A stretch of DNA of 64,000 bases. It comes from Lewinellaceae bacterium (GTDB taxonomy: Bacteria; Bacteroidota; Bacteroidia; Chitinophagales; Saprospiraceae). Of the stretch, positions 45,733 through 55,150 are shown piece after piece. Numbering within the stretch: position 1 is the first letter of the stretch; every line of letters begins with the position of its first letter. A program made the translations under genes and the position numbers. Under the pieces are notes generated by a model. The model saw only the letters and a program-made list of their open reading frames with translations. It made no database searches and was not told the origin of the DNA. Location: NCBI GenBank assembly GCA_020636105.1, contig JACJYL010000002.1:744001-808000 (forward strand), written 5' to 3'.

Positions 45733-45740
45733 CAAAATTA
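45733..45740 (-). promoter_or_regulatory. Candidate -7 box TAATTTTG of the 45222-tkt unit
   Basis: Perfect TAnnTTTG on the minus strand, 19 bases before ATG 45713. Confidence 0.45.
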
Positions 45741-45778
45741 ACATTTTGCCCAAGGAACTGAAGCACTGCCTTGAAAAT

Positions 45779-47491
45779 TTATCTTTGAAATTTTATCTGC
45801 CCTCCTACAATGGTCATTAAAACCTGTGTTTCCAAAATTTCAGCCTCTGTACAATGAACCAGGTCATTGGACAAAACCACCAAATCTGCCCATTTGCCTT
45901 TTTCCAAGGAACCTTTCTCGTTTTCTTCAAAAGCCGCATAGGCACAGGCTTTAGTATATGAATAAATAGCTTCTTCCCGTGTCAGTGCCTGTTCAGGGTA
46001 AAATTCAAATCCCGTATCCACACGCTTTCTGGTTACAGAAGCATAAAAATTCTCCAGCGGGTTTACATCTTCTACGGGGGTATCCGTTCCATTGGAGACA
46101 ACAGCACCGCTATCCAGCAGCGACCGCCAGGCATAGGCTCCTTTTTGGGCTCGTTCCTGACCCAGCCTTTTTTCAACAAAAGGAGCATCTGAAGTACAAT
46201 GAATTCCCTGCATCGAAGCAATCATCCCCAGTTCCTTAAAACGGGGAATGTCCGTTGTGTCAAGATGCTGTGCATGCTCCATACGCCATCTAAGGTCCTT
46301 TTTATCCGGATTTTCTTTAAAAACACGCTCCATGATATCTAATACTTCCCGATTGCCACGGTCACCAATGGCATGTACGCACAACTGCATATTATGATCT
46401 ATCGCGAGTTTTGCAATGTTTTCAACCTCTTCCACGGGAGTGGTATTTTGTCCTTTGAAATTGGGCTTATCCTGGTAGCTTTCCAACAACCAGGCGCCAT
46501 AAGATCCTAGGGCTCCGTCGATTTCCGTTTTGATGGCCCGACAAGTAAAATAACCTTCTCCAACCCCAATGATCGGAAAACCGTCCATGTGATCTTTCAT
46601 TTCATCATAAGAATGACGCAACATGGCCCACAATCGAAGGTCAAGTGCTCCATTTTCGGCCATCTCCCGGTATTTTTCGATCTCTTCATAAGAAGAACCG
46701 GCATCCTGGAAAGAAGTGACCCCTTTTTTTAGGCATTCTTCCTGGGCCAGGGAAATACCTTTATTCCAAATGGCATCTGTTTTTTCTTTACTCAGGGAAT
46801 CGAGATATTCCCGGTAAGCGCTTTTTATGAGATCCATAGCCGTCTCTTCAAAGACGCCAATCGCTTCCCCCTGCTGGCCACGAACGATCTCTCCCCCAAT
46901 AGGGTTCGGCGTCTCATGGCTAATTCCGGCCAATTCCATGGCTTTTTCGTTGGCAAAAAGGGAATGCCCGCTTGCATGGATCAACATCACCGGGTTGTCA
47001 GGAGAAATTTCGCTTAAATGATCGTGGTAAGGATACCCTAAAACCTCCTTTTCCAGGCGTTCGTTCCATTTTTCCTGGTGCCAGCCCCTGCCGATGATCC
47101 AGTCGCCGGATGGAGTATTTTTTACCTTTTCCGCTACCTGCGCTACAATCTCGTTCCAGTTTTTTGATTTCAAAAAATTGAGATTGATCAAACTTGCCCC
47201 CAGGCTTGAAAAATGGCCGTGTCCTTCAATAAAGCCGGGCATGACAAATTCACCCTTTAGCTGGATCAGTTGCGTGGAATCTGATTGAAATTTCACTATC
47301 TCCTCATCGGTTCCCACGGCTATGATCTTCCCGTTTTTTACCGCCACCGCCTGTGCCCATGGATTTTGACCATCCATGGTTAAAATATTACCTCCAAGAA
47401 TGATCGTATCCGCCCAGACCGTTTCAGGAGGGTTTTGACAACCGGAAAGAAAAAAGAGAACCAGACTGAATAATAAATATCTTACTTTCAT
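45779..47491 (-). CDS. Amidohydrolase-family lipoprotein (YtcJ-like)
   Basis: 570 residues. The start MKVRYLLFSLVLFFLSGC gives a lipoprotein signal with the lipobox LSGC, so the enzyme is probably anchored in a membrane facing the periplasm. Metal site residues are GFIEGHGHFSSLG (His-x-His) and HAIGDRGNREVLD, with a late Asp in NGTDTPVEDVNPL. YtcJ-like (amidohydrolase 3) enzymes hydrolyse N-acyl or cyclic amides; substrate unknown. A longer start at 47536 adds 15 non-signal residues and is not preferred. Confidence 0.88.
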   Translation of the reverse strand: MKVRYLLFSLVLFFLSGCQNPPETVWADTIILGGNILTMDGQNPWAQAVAVKNGKIIAVGTDEEIVKFQSDSTQLIQLKGEFVMPGFIEGHGHFSSLGASLINLNFLKSKNWNEIVAQVAEKVKNTPSGDWIIGRGWHQEKWNERLEKEVLGYPYHDHLSEISPDNPVMLIHASGHSLFANEKAMELAGISHETPNPIGGEIVRGQQGEAIGVFEETAMDLIKSAYREYLDSLSKEKTDAIWNKGISLAQEECLKKGVTSFQDAGSSYEEIEKYREMAENGALDLRLWAMLRHSYDEMKDHMDGFPIIGVGEGYFTCRAIKTEIDGALGSYGAWLLESYQDKPNFKGQNTTPVEEVENIAKLAIDHNMQLCVHAIGDRGNREVLDIMERVFKENPDKKDLRWRMEHAQHLDTTDIPRFKELGMIASMQGIHCTSDAPFVEKRLGQERAQKGAYAWRSLLDSGAVVSNGTDTPVEDVNPLENFYASVTRKRVDTGFEFYPEQALTREEAIYSYTKACAYAAFEENEKGSLEKGKWADLVVLSNDLVHCTEAEILETQVLMTIVGGQIKFQR

Positions 47492-47832
47492 AATATGGGT
47501 TTTCCGTAAAGATAATCGCAATTTATTGATAGCCATTTTGATTTGATCAATAATTCTAAGTTTAGCGTTATCAGCACCTGATTGAGCAACGCATTTAGGA
47601 GCGGGATAAAATTAATGACAAAAATAAAAATCGAAGGCAAATCGGGAATTGAAATATTTTTGAAAAAAAACAGGAATTTCGATAGCCCTTAATCCTTTGA
47701 CCAGGGCATTTATCCGGAGCCTCTTCAAATCCTGGTTTTGCCCTTCAAACCCCGTATTGGGCAACCTCAGAGTTTGTCTTTCCAATTTATTTATTATTTT
47801 GGGGGGTCGAATCGTTCAAAACATTACAGACC
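47492..47832. other. Divergent intergenic region, no gene seen
   Basis: About 340 AT-rich bases between the amidohydrolase and GNAT genes. It must hold two promoters, but I saw no perfect -7 box and no repeat. Confidence 0.5.
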
Positions 47833-48279
47833 ATGCACACAATACAAATCCGACTAGCTGTCCGCGAAGATCTCCCGGCCATCCATAACCTTGTTCGGCA
47901 ACTGGCTATTTTTGAAGAAGCCGAGGCAGAATTCACGGCAACTATTGAGCAATACCGGGAAGATTTTGATTCCGCGGTATTCGAAGCTCTTGTTGCAGAA
48001 GTAGACGGCGAAATACGGGGAATGGCACTCTATTACCTGACTTATTCCACCTGGAAAGGCAAAATGCTGTACCTCGAGGATTTTGTGGTGGAGGAAGCCT
48101 ACCGAAGTTTCGGAATAGGTCAGCTGCTTTTTGAGCAAGTGCTTGGACAAGGCCGTGAGAAAGGCTGCAAACTGTTAAAATGGCAGGTGTTGGACTGGAA
48201 CAAGGACGCCATTCGTTTTTACGAAAAAAATAATGCCATTATAGAGCAAGAGTGGTGGAATGGTAAAATATTCCTGTAA
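47833..48279 (+). CDS. GNAT N-acetyltransferase, diamine/thialysine acetyltransferase-like
   Basis: 148 residues, a single GNAT fold. The acetyl-CoA loop is VEEAYRSFGIGQLLFEQV and the FYEKNNA motif is near the C-terminus. The sequence LYYLTYSTWKGKMLYLEDFVV is close to the SSAT (spermidine/spermine or thialysine N-acetyltransferase) subgroup. Substrate therefore probably a small polyamine or amino acid derivative, by family inference. Monocistronic. Confidence 0.88.
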   Translation: MHTIQIRLAVREDLPAIHNLVRQLAIFEEAEAEFTATIEQYREDFDSAVFEALVAEVDGEIRGMALYYLTYSTWKGKMLYLEDFVVEEAYRSFGIGQLLFEQVLGQGREKGCKLLKWQVLDWNKDAIRFYEKNNAIIEQEWWNGKIFL

Positions 48280-48404
48280 TTGGGGTACTTGCTATTGACA
48301 ATATTTCCATAAAAACAGACATTTGCAAAAAGAATATTTGTAAAAACGGAAATAACTTAATAACTTTACCACAAAGGCCCGTAAATAATTCTCACAATTT
48401 AAAA

Positions 48405-48440
48405 AATCAACTCTGACCAGTAGAGTTGAATTATTTATTT
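48405..48440 (+). terminator. Possible terminator downstream of the GNAT gene
   Basis: Perfect eight-base stem TCAACTCT / AGAGTTGA (48407-48414 with 48422-48429), loop of seven, then a T-rich tail. Confidence 0.45.
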
Positions 48441-48615
48441 CAGTTTTTATTTCATAAAATAACATTTTCCTCAATACCTAAGTTTGGGGATTTTAAGATA
48501 TAGTGTTTCATAGTGTGAGGGGTAACCATTTCGGTGGTTGCTCCTTTTTCATTTGGAGTTCAGACCAGGATTAATGAATAAAATATCTTGTTTTAATGCC
48601 TTGAAAAACTAAATA

Positions 48616-48655
48616 AAAAAGCGCCGTTTCGGAATTCCGAAACGGCGCTTTTTTA
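48616..48655. terminator. Perfectly palindromic bidirectional terminator
   Basis: Twelve-base perfect stem GCGCCGTTTCGG with complement, tetraloop AATT, preceded by an A-run and followed by a T-run; terminates the minus-strand coiled-coil gene and probably the plus-strand side as well. Confidence 0.9.
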
Positions 48656-48695
48656 TTTATAAAACTTCCTTCCTAAAAAGGCAAATCAACCTGTT

Positions 48696-49718
48696 TTAAT
48701 CAAAGAGATTATCGTAATTGCCTCCTGATTCGTTTGATTTGGTTTCCCTCAGCGCTTTAGGGCTGTCCAGGTCAAGGGTATCTGAAGCTCTGGAGGAAGG
48801 ATCGCCCATCAGCAGCAGGGTACTTTCCTGTTCCCATTTTTCCAGCATCTGCAGCCCTTCTTCTTCAAAAACACCATTTTGGAGATCTATCGTTTGCATG
48901 AAATTGGCGGACATTTCCATGAATTGTTCCATTTCCCCCACTTTATTGGCTACATCATCGGTGATGGCCTCCATGGCAGAATCGAACATTGCACGCTTAT
49001 CCGGATCACCAGAGATAACGCTCATGGCTGATTTCATGGCAGAATGTGAAGCACGGATGGCTTTACGCTCCTGTTCTTTTAACTGAACCTGGTCTTTGGT
49101 ATCCTCCACAAGGATTTCAGAATTCTGATGCATTTTGGTAAGAATCCTGTACAGCACTTCCATCTTATTGTGCAGAATGGAATACTTTTCATTGCTTTCT
49201 CTGAGCCGGGCAGCCTTCCGGGTAGCGAGTACCACCTGGCTGTCGATTCCCTTGGCTTTGGCTGCGCTGGCCAGTTTCATGTTTTTATCGATTTCCTCGT
49301 TATTTTCCTGCATTAGGGTGGTCAGTTTACGCATTTGACCTTTTATTTTCCCGATCTGCTCTCTCATTTTAACGAGATTATCCTGGAGGTCTTCCACATA
49401 GGATTTCAAAATACCAATAGGATCGATCTGCACAAAAAGACCGGTTACCGAGCGCATGATACTTTTGTACATATACCAAACCAGATTTCTCATCTTAGGA
49501 TCCAGGACCATATAGATCACGGCACCTAAAACAACCAGTAACCCGGCGAGGTAAAGCGTATTGGCAAAAAGCCCAACCAAAAATTCCAGGTTGGAAAAAA
49601 TCAAATATCCTCCCCCCAGGACTAAACCCGAGAGAACAATCAATCCGGTTAGTCCTTCAGGGCGTTTCCAAAAAGACTTATTTTTTCCCGAATTCTCAAA
49701 TTGAGGTGCTTCTGGCAT
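48696..49718 (-). CDS. Membrane-anchored coiled-coil protein, PspA/ESCRT-III-like
   Basis: 340 residues. Two transmembrane segments near the N-terminus (about 24-43 and 50-72) are followed by a long charged helical region (about 105-300) with heptads, in the style of the PspA/IM30/Vipp1 hairpin: a helix at about 108-165, an AAKAKG turn region, another long helix to about 235, then a C-terminal helical part and an acidic tail. No nucleotide-binding motif. The PspA resemblance is inference; what is seen is two membrane segments plus long coiled coil. The 183-residue coiled-coil gene lies 65 bases upstream on the same strand. Confidence 0.6.
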   Translation of the reverse strand: MPEAPQFENSGKNKSFWKRPEGLTGLIVLSGLVLGGGYLIFSNLEFLVGLFANTLYLAGLLVVLGAVIYMVLDPKMRNLVWYMYKSIMRSVTGLFVQIDPIGILKSYVEDLQDNLVKMREQIGKIKGQMRKLTTLMQENNEEIDKNMKLASAAKAKGIDSQVVLATRKAARLRESNEKYSILHNKMEVLYRILTKMHQNSEILVEDTKDQVQLKEQERKAIRASHSAMKSAMSVISGDPDKRAMFDSAMEAITDDVANKVGEMEQFMEMSANFMQTIDLQNGVFEEEGLQMLEKWEQESTLLLMGDPSSRASDTLDLDSPKALRETKSNESGGNYDNLFD

Positions 49719-49783
49719 AATTTATTTTTTTCTTATTAAACAGCATGTAAAAGTATCTAAACTCCCTTAATTCAGGAGAAAAA

Positions 49784-50335
49784 TTAAATATATTTTTCGA
49801 TATTTTCAATATCCTGGTCGATTGCATTCATCAGGCTCTTGAGCGTCGTCTCAAAATTTTCCCTGGTGCCTTCAATCTTTTCATTAGCCTCCCGGATATC
49901 GGCGTCCGCGCTGTCAATCACTTTTTGGGAACTTTCAATCTTTTCCTGAAGTTCGATGATCTTGGCGTTATAAGCTTCAATTTGCTTTTTGAGCCTGGCT
50001 GCTTCCGCAATTTTAGCACCTACCCGCTGTTGAATTTGTTTCTCCAGCGCCATGTCAAATTGTTTCTTCTCCGCATCAAGCACCTTTTTATAATGTACAG
50101 CGGTTTTTAACAATTTCTCCTTGGTTAATCCTACCGTAGAGGCTGTTGCGAAGGCAGATTTAAAAGCCATTTCTTCCGAAATATCCATATTAGACAGGGT
50201 CGAGATCGACTGCTTATATTCTATATAGTCAAAGCCGGGAAGGTTATTTTTTTCCAAAGCGGAGGTCAGGAATTGTACACTTTTTTCGTCTAATCCATGA
50301 TGATCCCCAAAAATGGAATCGAGTTTTTTCTGCAT
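49784..50335 (-). CDS. Coiled-coil protein of unknown function
   Basis: 183 residues, soluble and almost wholly helical. Residues 1-75 form a globular helical part; residues about 80-183 have long heptad runs (KKQIEAYNAKIIELQEKIES) with alternating Lys/Glu. Probably dimeric. The pair with the downstream membrane coiled-coil protein suggests they act together. No recognised family. Confidence 0.65.
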   Translation of the reverse strand: MQKKLDSIFGDHHGLDEKSVQFLTSALEKNNLPGFDYIEYKQSISTLSNMDISEEMAFKSAFATASTVGLTKEKLLKTAVHYKKVLDAEKKQFDMALEKQIQQRVGAKIAEAARLKKQIEAYNAKIIELQEKIESSQKVIDSADADIREANEKIEGTRENFETTLKSLMNAIDQDIENIEKYI

Positions 50336-50534
50336 GCTTTTTATGTATTTGAAGAGTCTCTTTGTTTTCGAAGTCCAAAGTAATGATTTTTACCTAAAAC
50401 CAAGTCCAATTTTTCGATAATCTTTACTGTTTCATGGAGGAATGCAGGGCAAAAAGCCATATGTGACAAAGCAACCACACACATCCAGTCAATATATGCC
50501 CTGTCGGATTTTTGTGGGTTAGGCTCAATTTAGG

Positions 50535-53500
50535 TTACCGGACGATTTGAATGCGGCTCAGCCCATTCCCGGCTTTTTTTACCTGGATCTGGGTGCCAAT
50601 ACGCTCTTTTAAAGTATTCACATGAGAGATCAACCCGATGGTTTTGCCTGAAGACCGTAAATTTTCGAGGGTGGACAAAGCGAGATCCAGGCTGTTCTCG
50701 TCCAGGGAGCCAAATCCTTCATCAATAAAAAGTGACCTAATCTGTGCTTTGTTGCCGGCAAGGTCTGAAAGCCCCAGCGCCAGCGCCAGGCTAACGAGAA
50801 AGCTTTCCCCGCCTGATAAAGTGTGCATGGATCTGCGGTTGTCGGCCTGGAAAGTGTCGATAATCTCCAGGTTTAGGTTTTGGTCGTCGGGTTTGTAAAT
50901 GTAGTAACGATCATTGAGACTCCGCAAGTGGGCATTGGCCAGGCTGACCAGCTTCCTGAGGGTAAGCCCCTGGGCAAATATCCGGAATTTTTTACCGTCA
51001 GCCTGCCCGATCAGTTCGTTAAGCCCGGCCCATCGGCTGCAAATTTTCTGCTGTTGTTCTATAGCCTTCAGCAAATCCTTCGACTCCGCTTTGCGGGCAT
51101 CATGTTCTCTTATTTTTTCGTGGATGGCCCCCAATTCACGTTCCATAGATGAAAAGGCTGATTCTTTCACCGCAGTATCCTGCATCAATGTTTCGACGTT
51201 GGAAATCATGGCCAAAGCAGGGGTTAGGGTTTCAAGTTCTTTTGCCAGGTCCAACAAAGTCTGTTGGATGGCGGCCTGCTCTTCGTCCAGGATCTTCTTT
51301 TTGTTTTCGATCGCTTCAGCCTCTTTTTCTTCCATCATCTGTTCCCGCAATAAATCAATCGTTTCCAGTCCTTTTTCTGCCAACTGCTGTTCCAGGGCAG
51401 TCGTAGCTTTTTGGATCTGGTCGGTAAGAATATTTTGGGATTTTTCTTTTTCCGTTAAAAGATTTTCCCGTGTATCCAGCTCAATGGCATTTTTCCGGGA
51501 CTCCTCCTGCAGGGCCAGTACCCCGGCTTCAGATTTTTCAATATTCGTTTCCAAAGCACTCCGCTCCAGTACCGGATCCATCTCCCCGAAAAGCTCCTCT
51601 CGCTCGATTTGAGCCTCTTTTAACAACCCGGCTGACCTTTCTACCTTATCCCCCAGGGCTTCCAGGTTTTTTTCTGTTGCCTTTAGCCGGGCTTTAATTT
51701 CTTTCAGGCTTCCCGCCAGAACCCCTGAACGCTCTGATGTTTGTTTGAATAATAACTGTTTCCCTTCGTATTCTTCTTTCCGTTTTTGGAGTGATCCGAA
51801 CATCGCGGCGGCACTTTCGGTTTCAAAAATTTCGCCGTATTTCCGGAGCAATTTATTGATATCCGAAGTGGCCTGCGCATAACGGTCGTCCAACAGGTTG
51901 AATTGTTCTTCCCCATGGCTTAGGGTTTGCCGTCCGGCCAACAAAGTAGCCTCAACTTTCACGAAAGCTGCCTCAATGGCTGAGACGACTTTTTCATGCT
52001 CATTCAGTCCTTTGGCCATTTGTTGAAGGGTGGCCAGCGTTTTCTTTTCTTTTTCCACCGCTGATTTCAATTCCCCTAGTTTCCTGGAAAGCAGGCCCGA
52101 TCTCGACATGGAAAACAGGTCAGCATCGAGGGTGGTGGCAAACACCGCCATTTTATCCTCAAATCCTTCTATCTTTTGTAGTTGCCGGGCCAGATGTCCG
52201 CCGGTTTCTTTCAGTTCGGTGCCTTTTAGCTGCTCTATTTTAGCGGCCAGATCGTTATGCCGGTTGATCAGCTTTTTATGGTGGTCGTAAATGAGTTCAC
52301 GCTGCTGCCGGACGGTATCGAGTTCAGCTTTGGCTTCATCGACAAAAGGCACGATTTTCTTTTGACGGAAAGGATGTTTTGTTGAAAAACACAATGGACA
52401 AGGATCACCTTCTTTCAATCCAGAGCGGTCTTTGTCGTAATTGGCGATCAGTTGTTGCTGTTCGTAAATTTGCTGTTTGAATTCGAATTTTTTATCCATT
52501 TCCTCCAGCACCTCCGAAGAGGTCATCAGTTGTTTGGACACATCGAATTCTTCATGCTGAAGATTTTCGATCTGCTCTTCCCAATTGGACAATTCTTTGA
52601 GCAATTGCTCGTATTGCTCATTGATCTGATAAAGTTGGCGGAGGTCATTTTCCAGGTTTTGAAGCGAATCGATCTCTTTCCGGTGTTGTTCAATGAGCTC
52701 CTCCCTGTTTTTGGCGATCTTTTGAGGGGTGGCAGCCTCAAAAGCCGCCTTCATTTGTTCAAAAGCCGTAGTTTCTTTTTCCTTTTGGCGTGCCAGGGTT
52801 TCCAGCTCTCCTGTTATTTTCTCCAGCGATTTTCGATGCGTGTCATTTGACAATTCCACTTTTTTCTTTTCCAGGAAAATTTTTCTGAGTTCTTCCCTGT
52901 GCAATTCTATTTTCACCAGATCCGTGGCAAGGGCTTCATTGACAGCATTGGCCTCAAGCCATTTTTCAAGTTGGTTAATTTCTTCTGCTAACCGCTGTTG
53001 CTCTGCTTCCTCCTTTTCAATCCGGATATTAAGTTCATTGACCTCGGCCTGTTTTTCGGCCAGCTCTTTGCCCTGCTGCTCAAAAGTCTCCAATTTGCTG
53101 AGAATGACCAGATCCAGCTTGACCACCTGGTCAAATAACGGCTTCCGCGTGGCATATTCCTGTTTTAATTCTTTTAGTTCATTTTGCTTGTCCAATAATG
53201 ATTCCCCTATCCTTTTTTTCTCTTCTCTCAAGGCAGGGAGTTCTTCCTTTAGCTGTTGAATGGCGGTAAGATTTTCCCGTTGCTGCTCAATTTGCTGATC
53301 CAGTCTGGATAAAGGAGCCTGAAGGGTACGTATTTTAAAAAATTGCGCCAGCCTTTCAAAATCCGTGGCATGAGCTGCTCTTTTGGATTTCAAAACCTCC
53401 AGGGCATGGGTGCGCTCCTCTTTTTTACCCTCAAGATCAAGGAACTGTTGTTGTTGCTGCTGTTGTTTTCTCAAAACATCGAGATCTTTTTTCAGCCCCG

Positions 53501-54194
53501 CGGATATTTCCTTTTTTTCTTTTAATTCAGCTTTCAATTGCCGGAGTTGGTCAGGCGTGATTATTTTCAGCCCCTCCAGCTGGAGGTGAAGTTTTTCCAG
53601 TTGTTCATTTTCAAGTTTATTTCGTTCAAAAGCGGCTTTTGACAATCTGGTATAAATTTCCCTCCCCGTGATCCGTTCCAGCAGATCACTGCGTTCTTTT
53701 TCTCCTGCTTTGAGAAAAGCGGCAAAATCTCCCTGCGACAATAAAACAGAGCGGCAAAAGCGGTCGTAATCCAGCCCGGAGGCTTCTTCCACCCCTTCAT
53801 CCACTTCCCTTACTTTATCAGTGATGAATTTAAAAACATTTTCCTTGGGATCGAATTTTGCCAGGAACCGTTTGGACTGTAATTTTCCATCTTCCTTTTT
53901 ATGGGCCCGCCACATTTTCCAGCTAGCCCGGTAAATACCGTTTTGGCTCTCAAACTCAACTTCTGCAAGGGATTCTGTCTCTCCGTAAGTCATCACCTCG
54001 GTAACATCCTTATTGCGGTGGATTCTCCCATAAAGTGCTAAGGTCAATGCATCCAGGATGGTGGTTTTTCCTGAGCCTGTGTCGCCGGTGATGGCAAATA
54101 ATCCTGAATCTGCAAGGGGTGCAGCCGTAAAATCAATCTTTTGCTTTATACGCAGCGAATTGAGATTTTGCAGGGTAAGGTTGAGTATTTTCAT
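50535..54194 (-). CDS. sbcC: Exonuclease subunit SbcC (Rad50-like ATPase)
   Basis: 1219 residues. Walker A ITGDTGSGKTTILDALTLALYG at the N-terminus, long antiparallel coiled coils (about 180-1000) broken by a zinc-hook GDPCPLC around residue 600, ABC signature HTLSGGESFLVSLALALG and Walker B FIDEGFGSLDE at the C-terminus. With SbcD it processes DNA ends and hairpins. No sbcD is adjacent: the neighbour upstream is divergent and downstream is a coiled-coil gene. ATG 54194 lies five bases from a TATATTTG box, suggesting a leaderless mRNA. Confidence 0.95.
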   Translation of the reverse strand: MKILNLTLQNLNSLRIKQKIDFTAAPLADSGLFAITGDTGSGKTTILDALTLALYGRIHRNKDVTEVMTYGETESLAEVEFESQNGIYRASWKMWRAHKKEDGKLQSKRFLAKFDPKENVFKFITDKVREVDEGVEEASGLDYDRFCRSVLLSQGDFAAFLKAGEKERSDLLERITGREIYTRLSKAAFERNKLENEQLEKLHLQLEGLKIITPDQLRQLKAELKEKKEISAGLKKDLDVLRKQQQQQQQFLDLEGKKEERTHALEVLKSKRAAHATDFERLAQFFKIRTLQAPLSRLDQQIEQQRENLTAIQQLKEELPALREEKKRIGESLLDKQNELKELKQEYATRKPLFDQVVKLDLVILSKLETFEQQGKELAEKQAEVNELNIRIEKEEAEQQRLAEEINQLEKWLEANAVNEALATDLVKIELHREELRKIFLEKKKVELSNDTHRKSLEKITGELETLARQKEKETTAFEQMKAAFEAATPQKIAKNREELIEQHRKEIDSLQNLENDLRQLYQINEQYEQLLKELSNWEEQIENLQHEEFDVSKQLMTSSEVLEEMDKKFEFKQQIYEQQQLIANYDKDRSGLKEGDPCPLCFSTKHPFRQKKIVPFVDEAKAELDTVRQQRELIYDHHKKLINRHNDLAAKIEQLKGTELKETGGHLARQLQKIEGFEDKMAVFATTLDADLFSMSRSGLLSRKLGELKSAVEKEKKTLATLQQMAKGLNEHEKVVSAIEAAFVKVEATLLAGRQTLSHGEEQFNLLDDRYAQATSDINKLLRKYGEIFETESAAAMFGSLQKRKEEYEGKQLLFKQTSERSGVLAGSLKEIKARLKATEKNLEALGDKVERSAGLLKEAQIEREELFGEMDPVLERSALETNIEKSEAGVLALQEESRKNAIELDTRENLLTEKEKSQNILTDQIQKATTALEQQLAEKGLETIDLLREQMMEEKEAEAIENKKKILDEEQAAIQQTLLDLAKELETLTPALAMISNVETLMQDTAVKESAFSSMERELGAIHEKIREHDARKAESKDLLKAIEQQQKICSRWAGLNELIGQADGKKFRIFAQGLTLRKLVSLANAHLRSLNDRYYIYKPDDQNLNLEIIDTFQADNRRSMHTLSGGESFLVSLALALGLSDLAGNKAQIRSLFIDEGFGSLDENSLDLALSTLENLRSSGKTIGLISHVNTLKERIGTQIQVKKAGNGLSRIQIVR

Positions 54195-54199
54195 CAAAA

Positions 54200-54207
54200 C
54201 AAATATA
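54200..54207 (-). promoter_or_regulatory. Candidate -7 box TATATTTG, predicted leaderless start of sbcC
   Basis: Perfect TAnnTTTG on the minus strand with five bases between box and ATG 54194. Confidence 0.55.
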
Positions 54208-54341
54208 ATGCCTATTTTTATACTTTAACTTATTACAGGGGAGGAGTGTTCAAAGTTTCGGGTATAAAATCCAAGGTAAATATTTAACCCTAGTGATAAA
54301 TGCCTATTTTCGTCCCTTCAAAATGATAAAACAAATCAATC

Positions 54342-55118
54342 ATGATAGGAGCCATTGCAGGTGACGTTGTAGGATCCATCAGAGAATGGCAAAATGTAAA
54401 AACTACGGATTTTGTCCTCTTTGAAGAAAATTGCAGGTTTACGGATGATACGGTGTTGACCATTGCCGTTGCGGATTGTATTCTCAACAAAAAAGATTAT
54501 GCCGAAACCATCAAAGAATATGGCAACCGATATCCTCATGCGGGGTATGGAGGGTCTTTCAGGAAGTGGCTCTCGGGAGAGATTGTGGGCCCCTACAACA
54601 GTTGGGGCAACGGGTCGGCTATGCGGGTCAGTCCTGTAGGGTTTGCCTATGATAATCTAGGGGATGTACTGATGGAAGCCGAGCGCAGTGCAGCCGTCAC
54701 CCATAATCATCCTGAAGGCATCAAGGGGGCACAGGCTATTGCCTGCGCTGTTTTCCTGGCCAGAACAGGCAGGACGAAAAAAGAGATCCGGAATTTTATT
54801 ACCAATGAGTTCAGTTATAATTTATACCGTACCATCGATGAAATTCGTCCTGGTTATGAATTTGATGTGAGTTGCCAGGGGTCGGTACCTGAAGCCATCA
54901 TTGCCTTTCTGGAATCAGAGGATGTGGAGGATGCCATCAGGAAAGCCGTATCGCTTGGAGGCGACAGCGATACCATTGCCTGTATGGCCGGTGGCATTGC
55001 GCAGGCATATTACACCAAAATTCCTGAAAGCATAGTGCAGGAAACACGCAACAGGCTGCCTGAAGATTTACTTGCGGTGGTGAATGCTTTTGAAAAGGCA
55101 TATATCCCAATCGTTTAA
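54342..55118 (+). CDS. ADP-ribosylglycohydrolase (DraG-like)
   Basis: 258 residues. Typical ADP-ribosylhydrolase metal sites: MIGAIAGDVVGSIREW, FTDDTVLTIAVADC and the C-terminal GGDSDTIACMAGGIAQAYY, which hold the two magnesium ions. Enzymes of the family remove ADP-ribose from arginine or other residues, from DNA, or hydrolyse ADP-ribose compounds. A near-consensus TATTTTCG box is about 30 bases upstream. An ABC exporter pair follows after 32 bases on the same strand; the functional link is unknown. Confidence 0.9.
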   Translation: MIGAIAGDVVGSIREWQNVKTTDFVLFEENCRFTDDTVLTIAVADCILNKKDYAETIKEYGNRYPHAGYGGSFRKWLSGEIVGPYNSWGNGSAMRVSPVGFAYDNLGDVLMEAERSAAVTHNHPEGIKGAQAIACAVFLARTGRTKKEIRNFITNEFSYNLYRTIDEIRPGYEFDVSCQGSVPEAIIAFLESEDVEDAIRKAVSLGGDSDTIACMAGGIAQAYYTKIPESIVQETRNRLPEDLLAVVNAFEKAYIPIV

Positions 55119-55150
55119 TTCAAGCTCGTTAAAAAATTAAAGGAACCCAA

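Larger units (their letters stand above)
48280..48695. other. Convergent intergenic region with hairpins
   Basis: Contains a TCAACTCT/AGAGTTGA hairpin (48407-48429) followed by T-rich sequence on the plus strand, a weaker hairpin with T-run near 48514-48551, and the strong palindromic terminator 48616-48655. A 60-codon frame on the minus strand here is AT-rich noise. Confidence 0.65.

Noticed and set aside
48292..48474. 60-codon minus-strand frame in the GNAT downstream gap
   Set aside because: AT-rich composition, overlaps a hairpin, no start context or family features.
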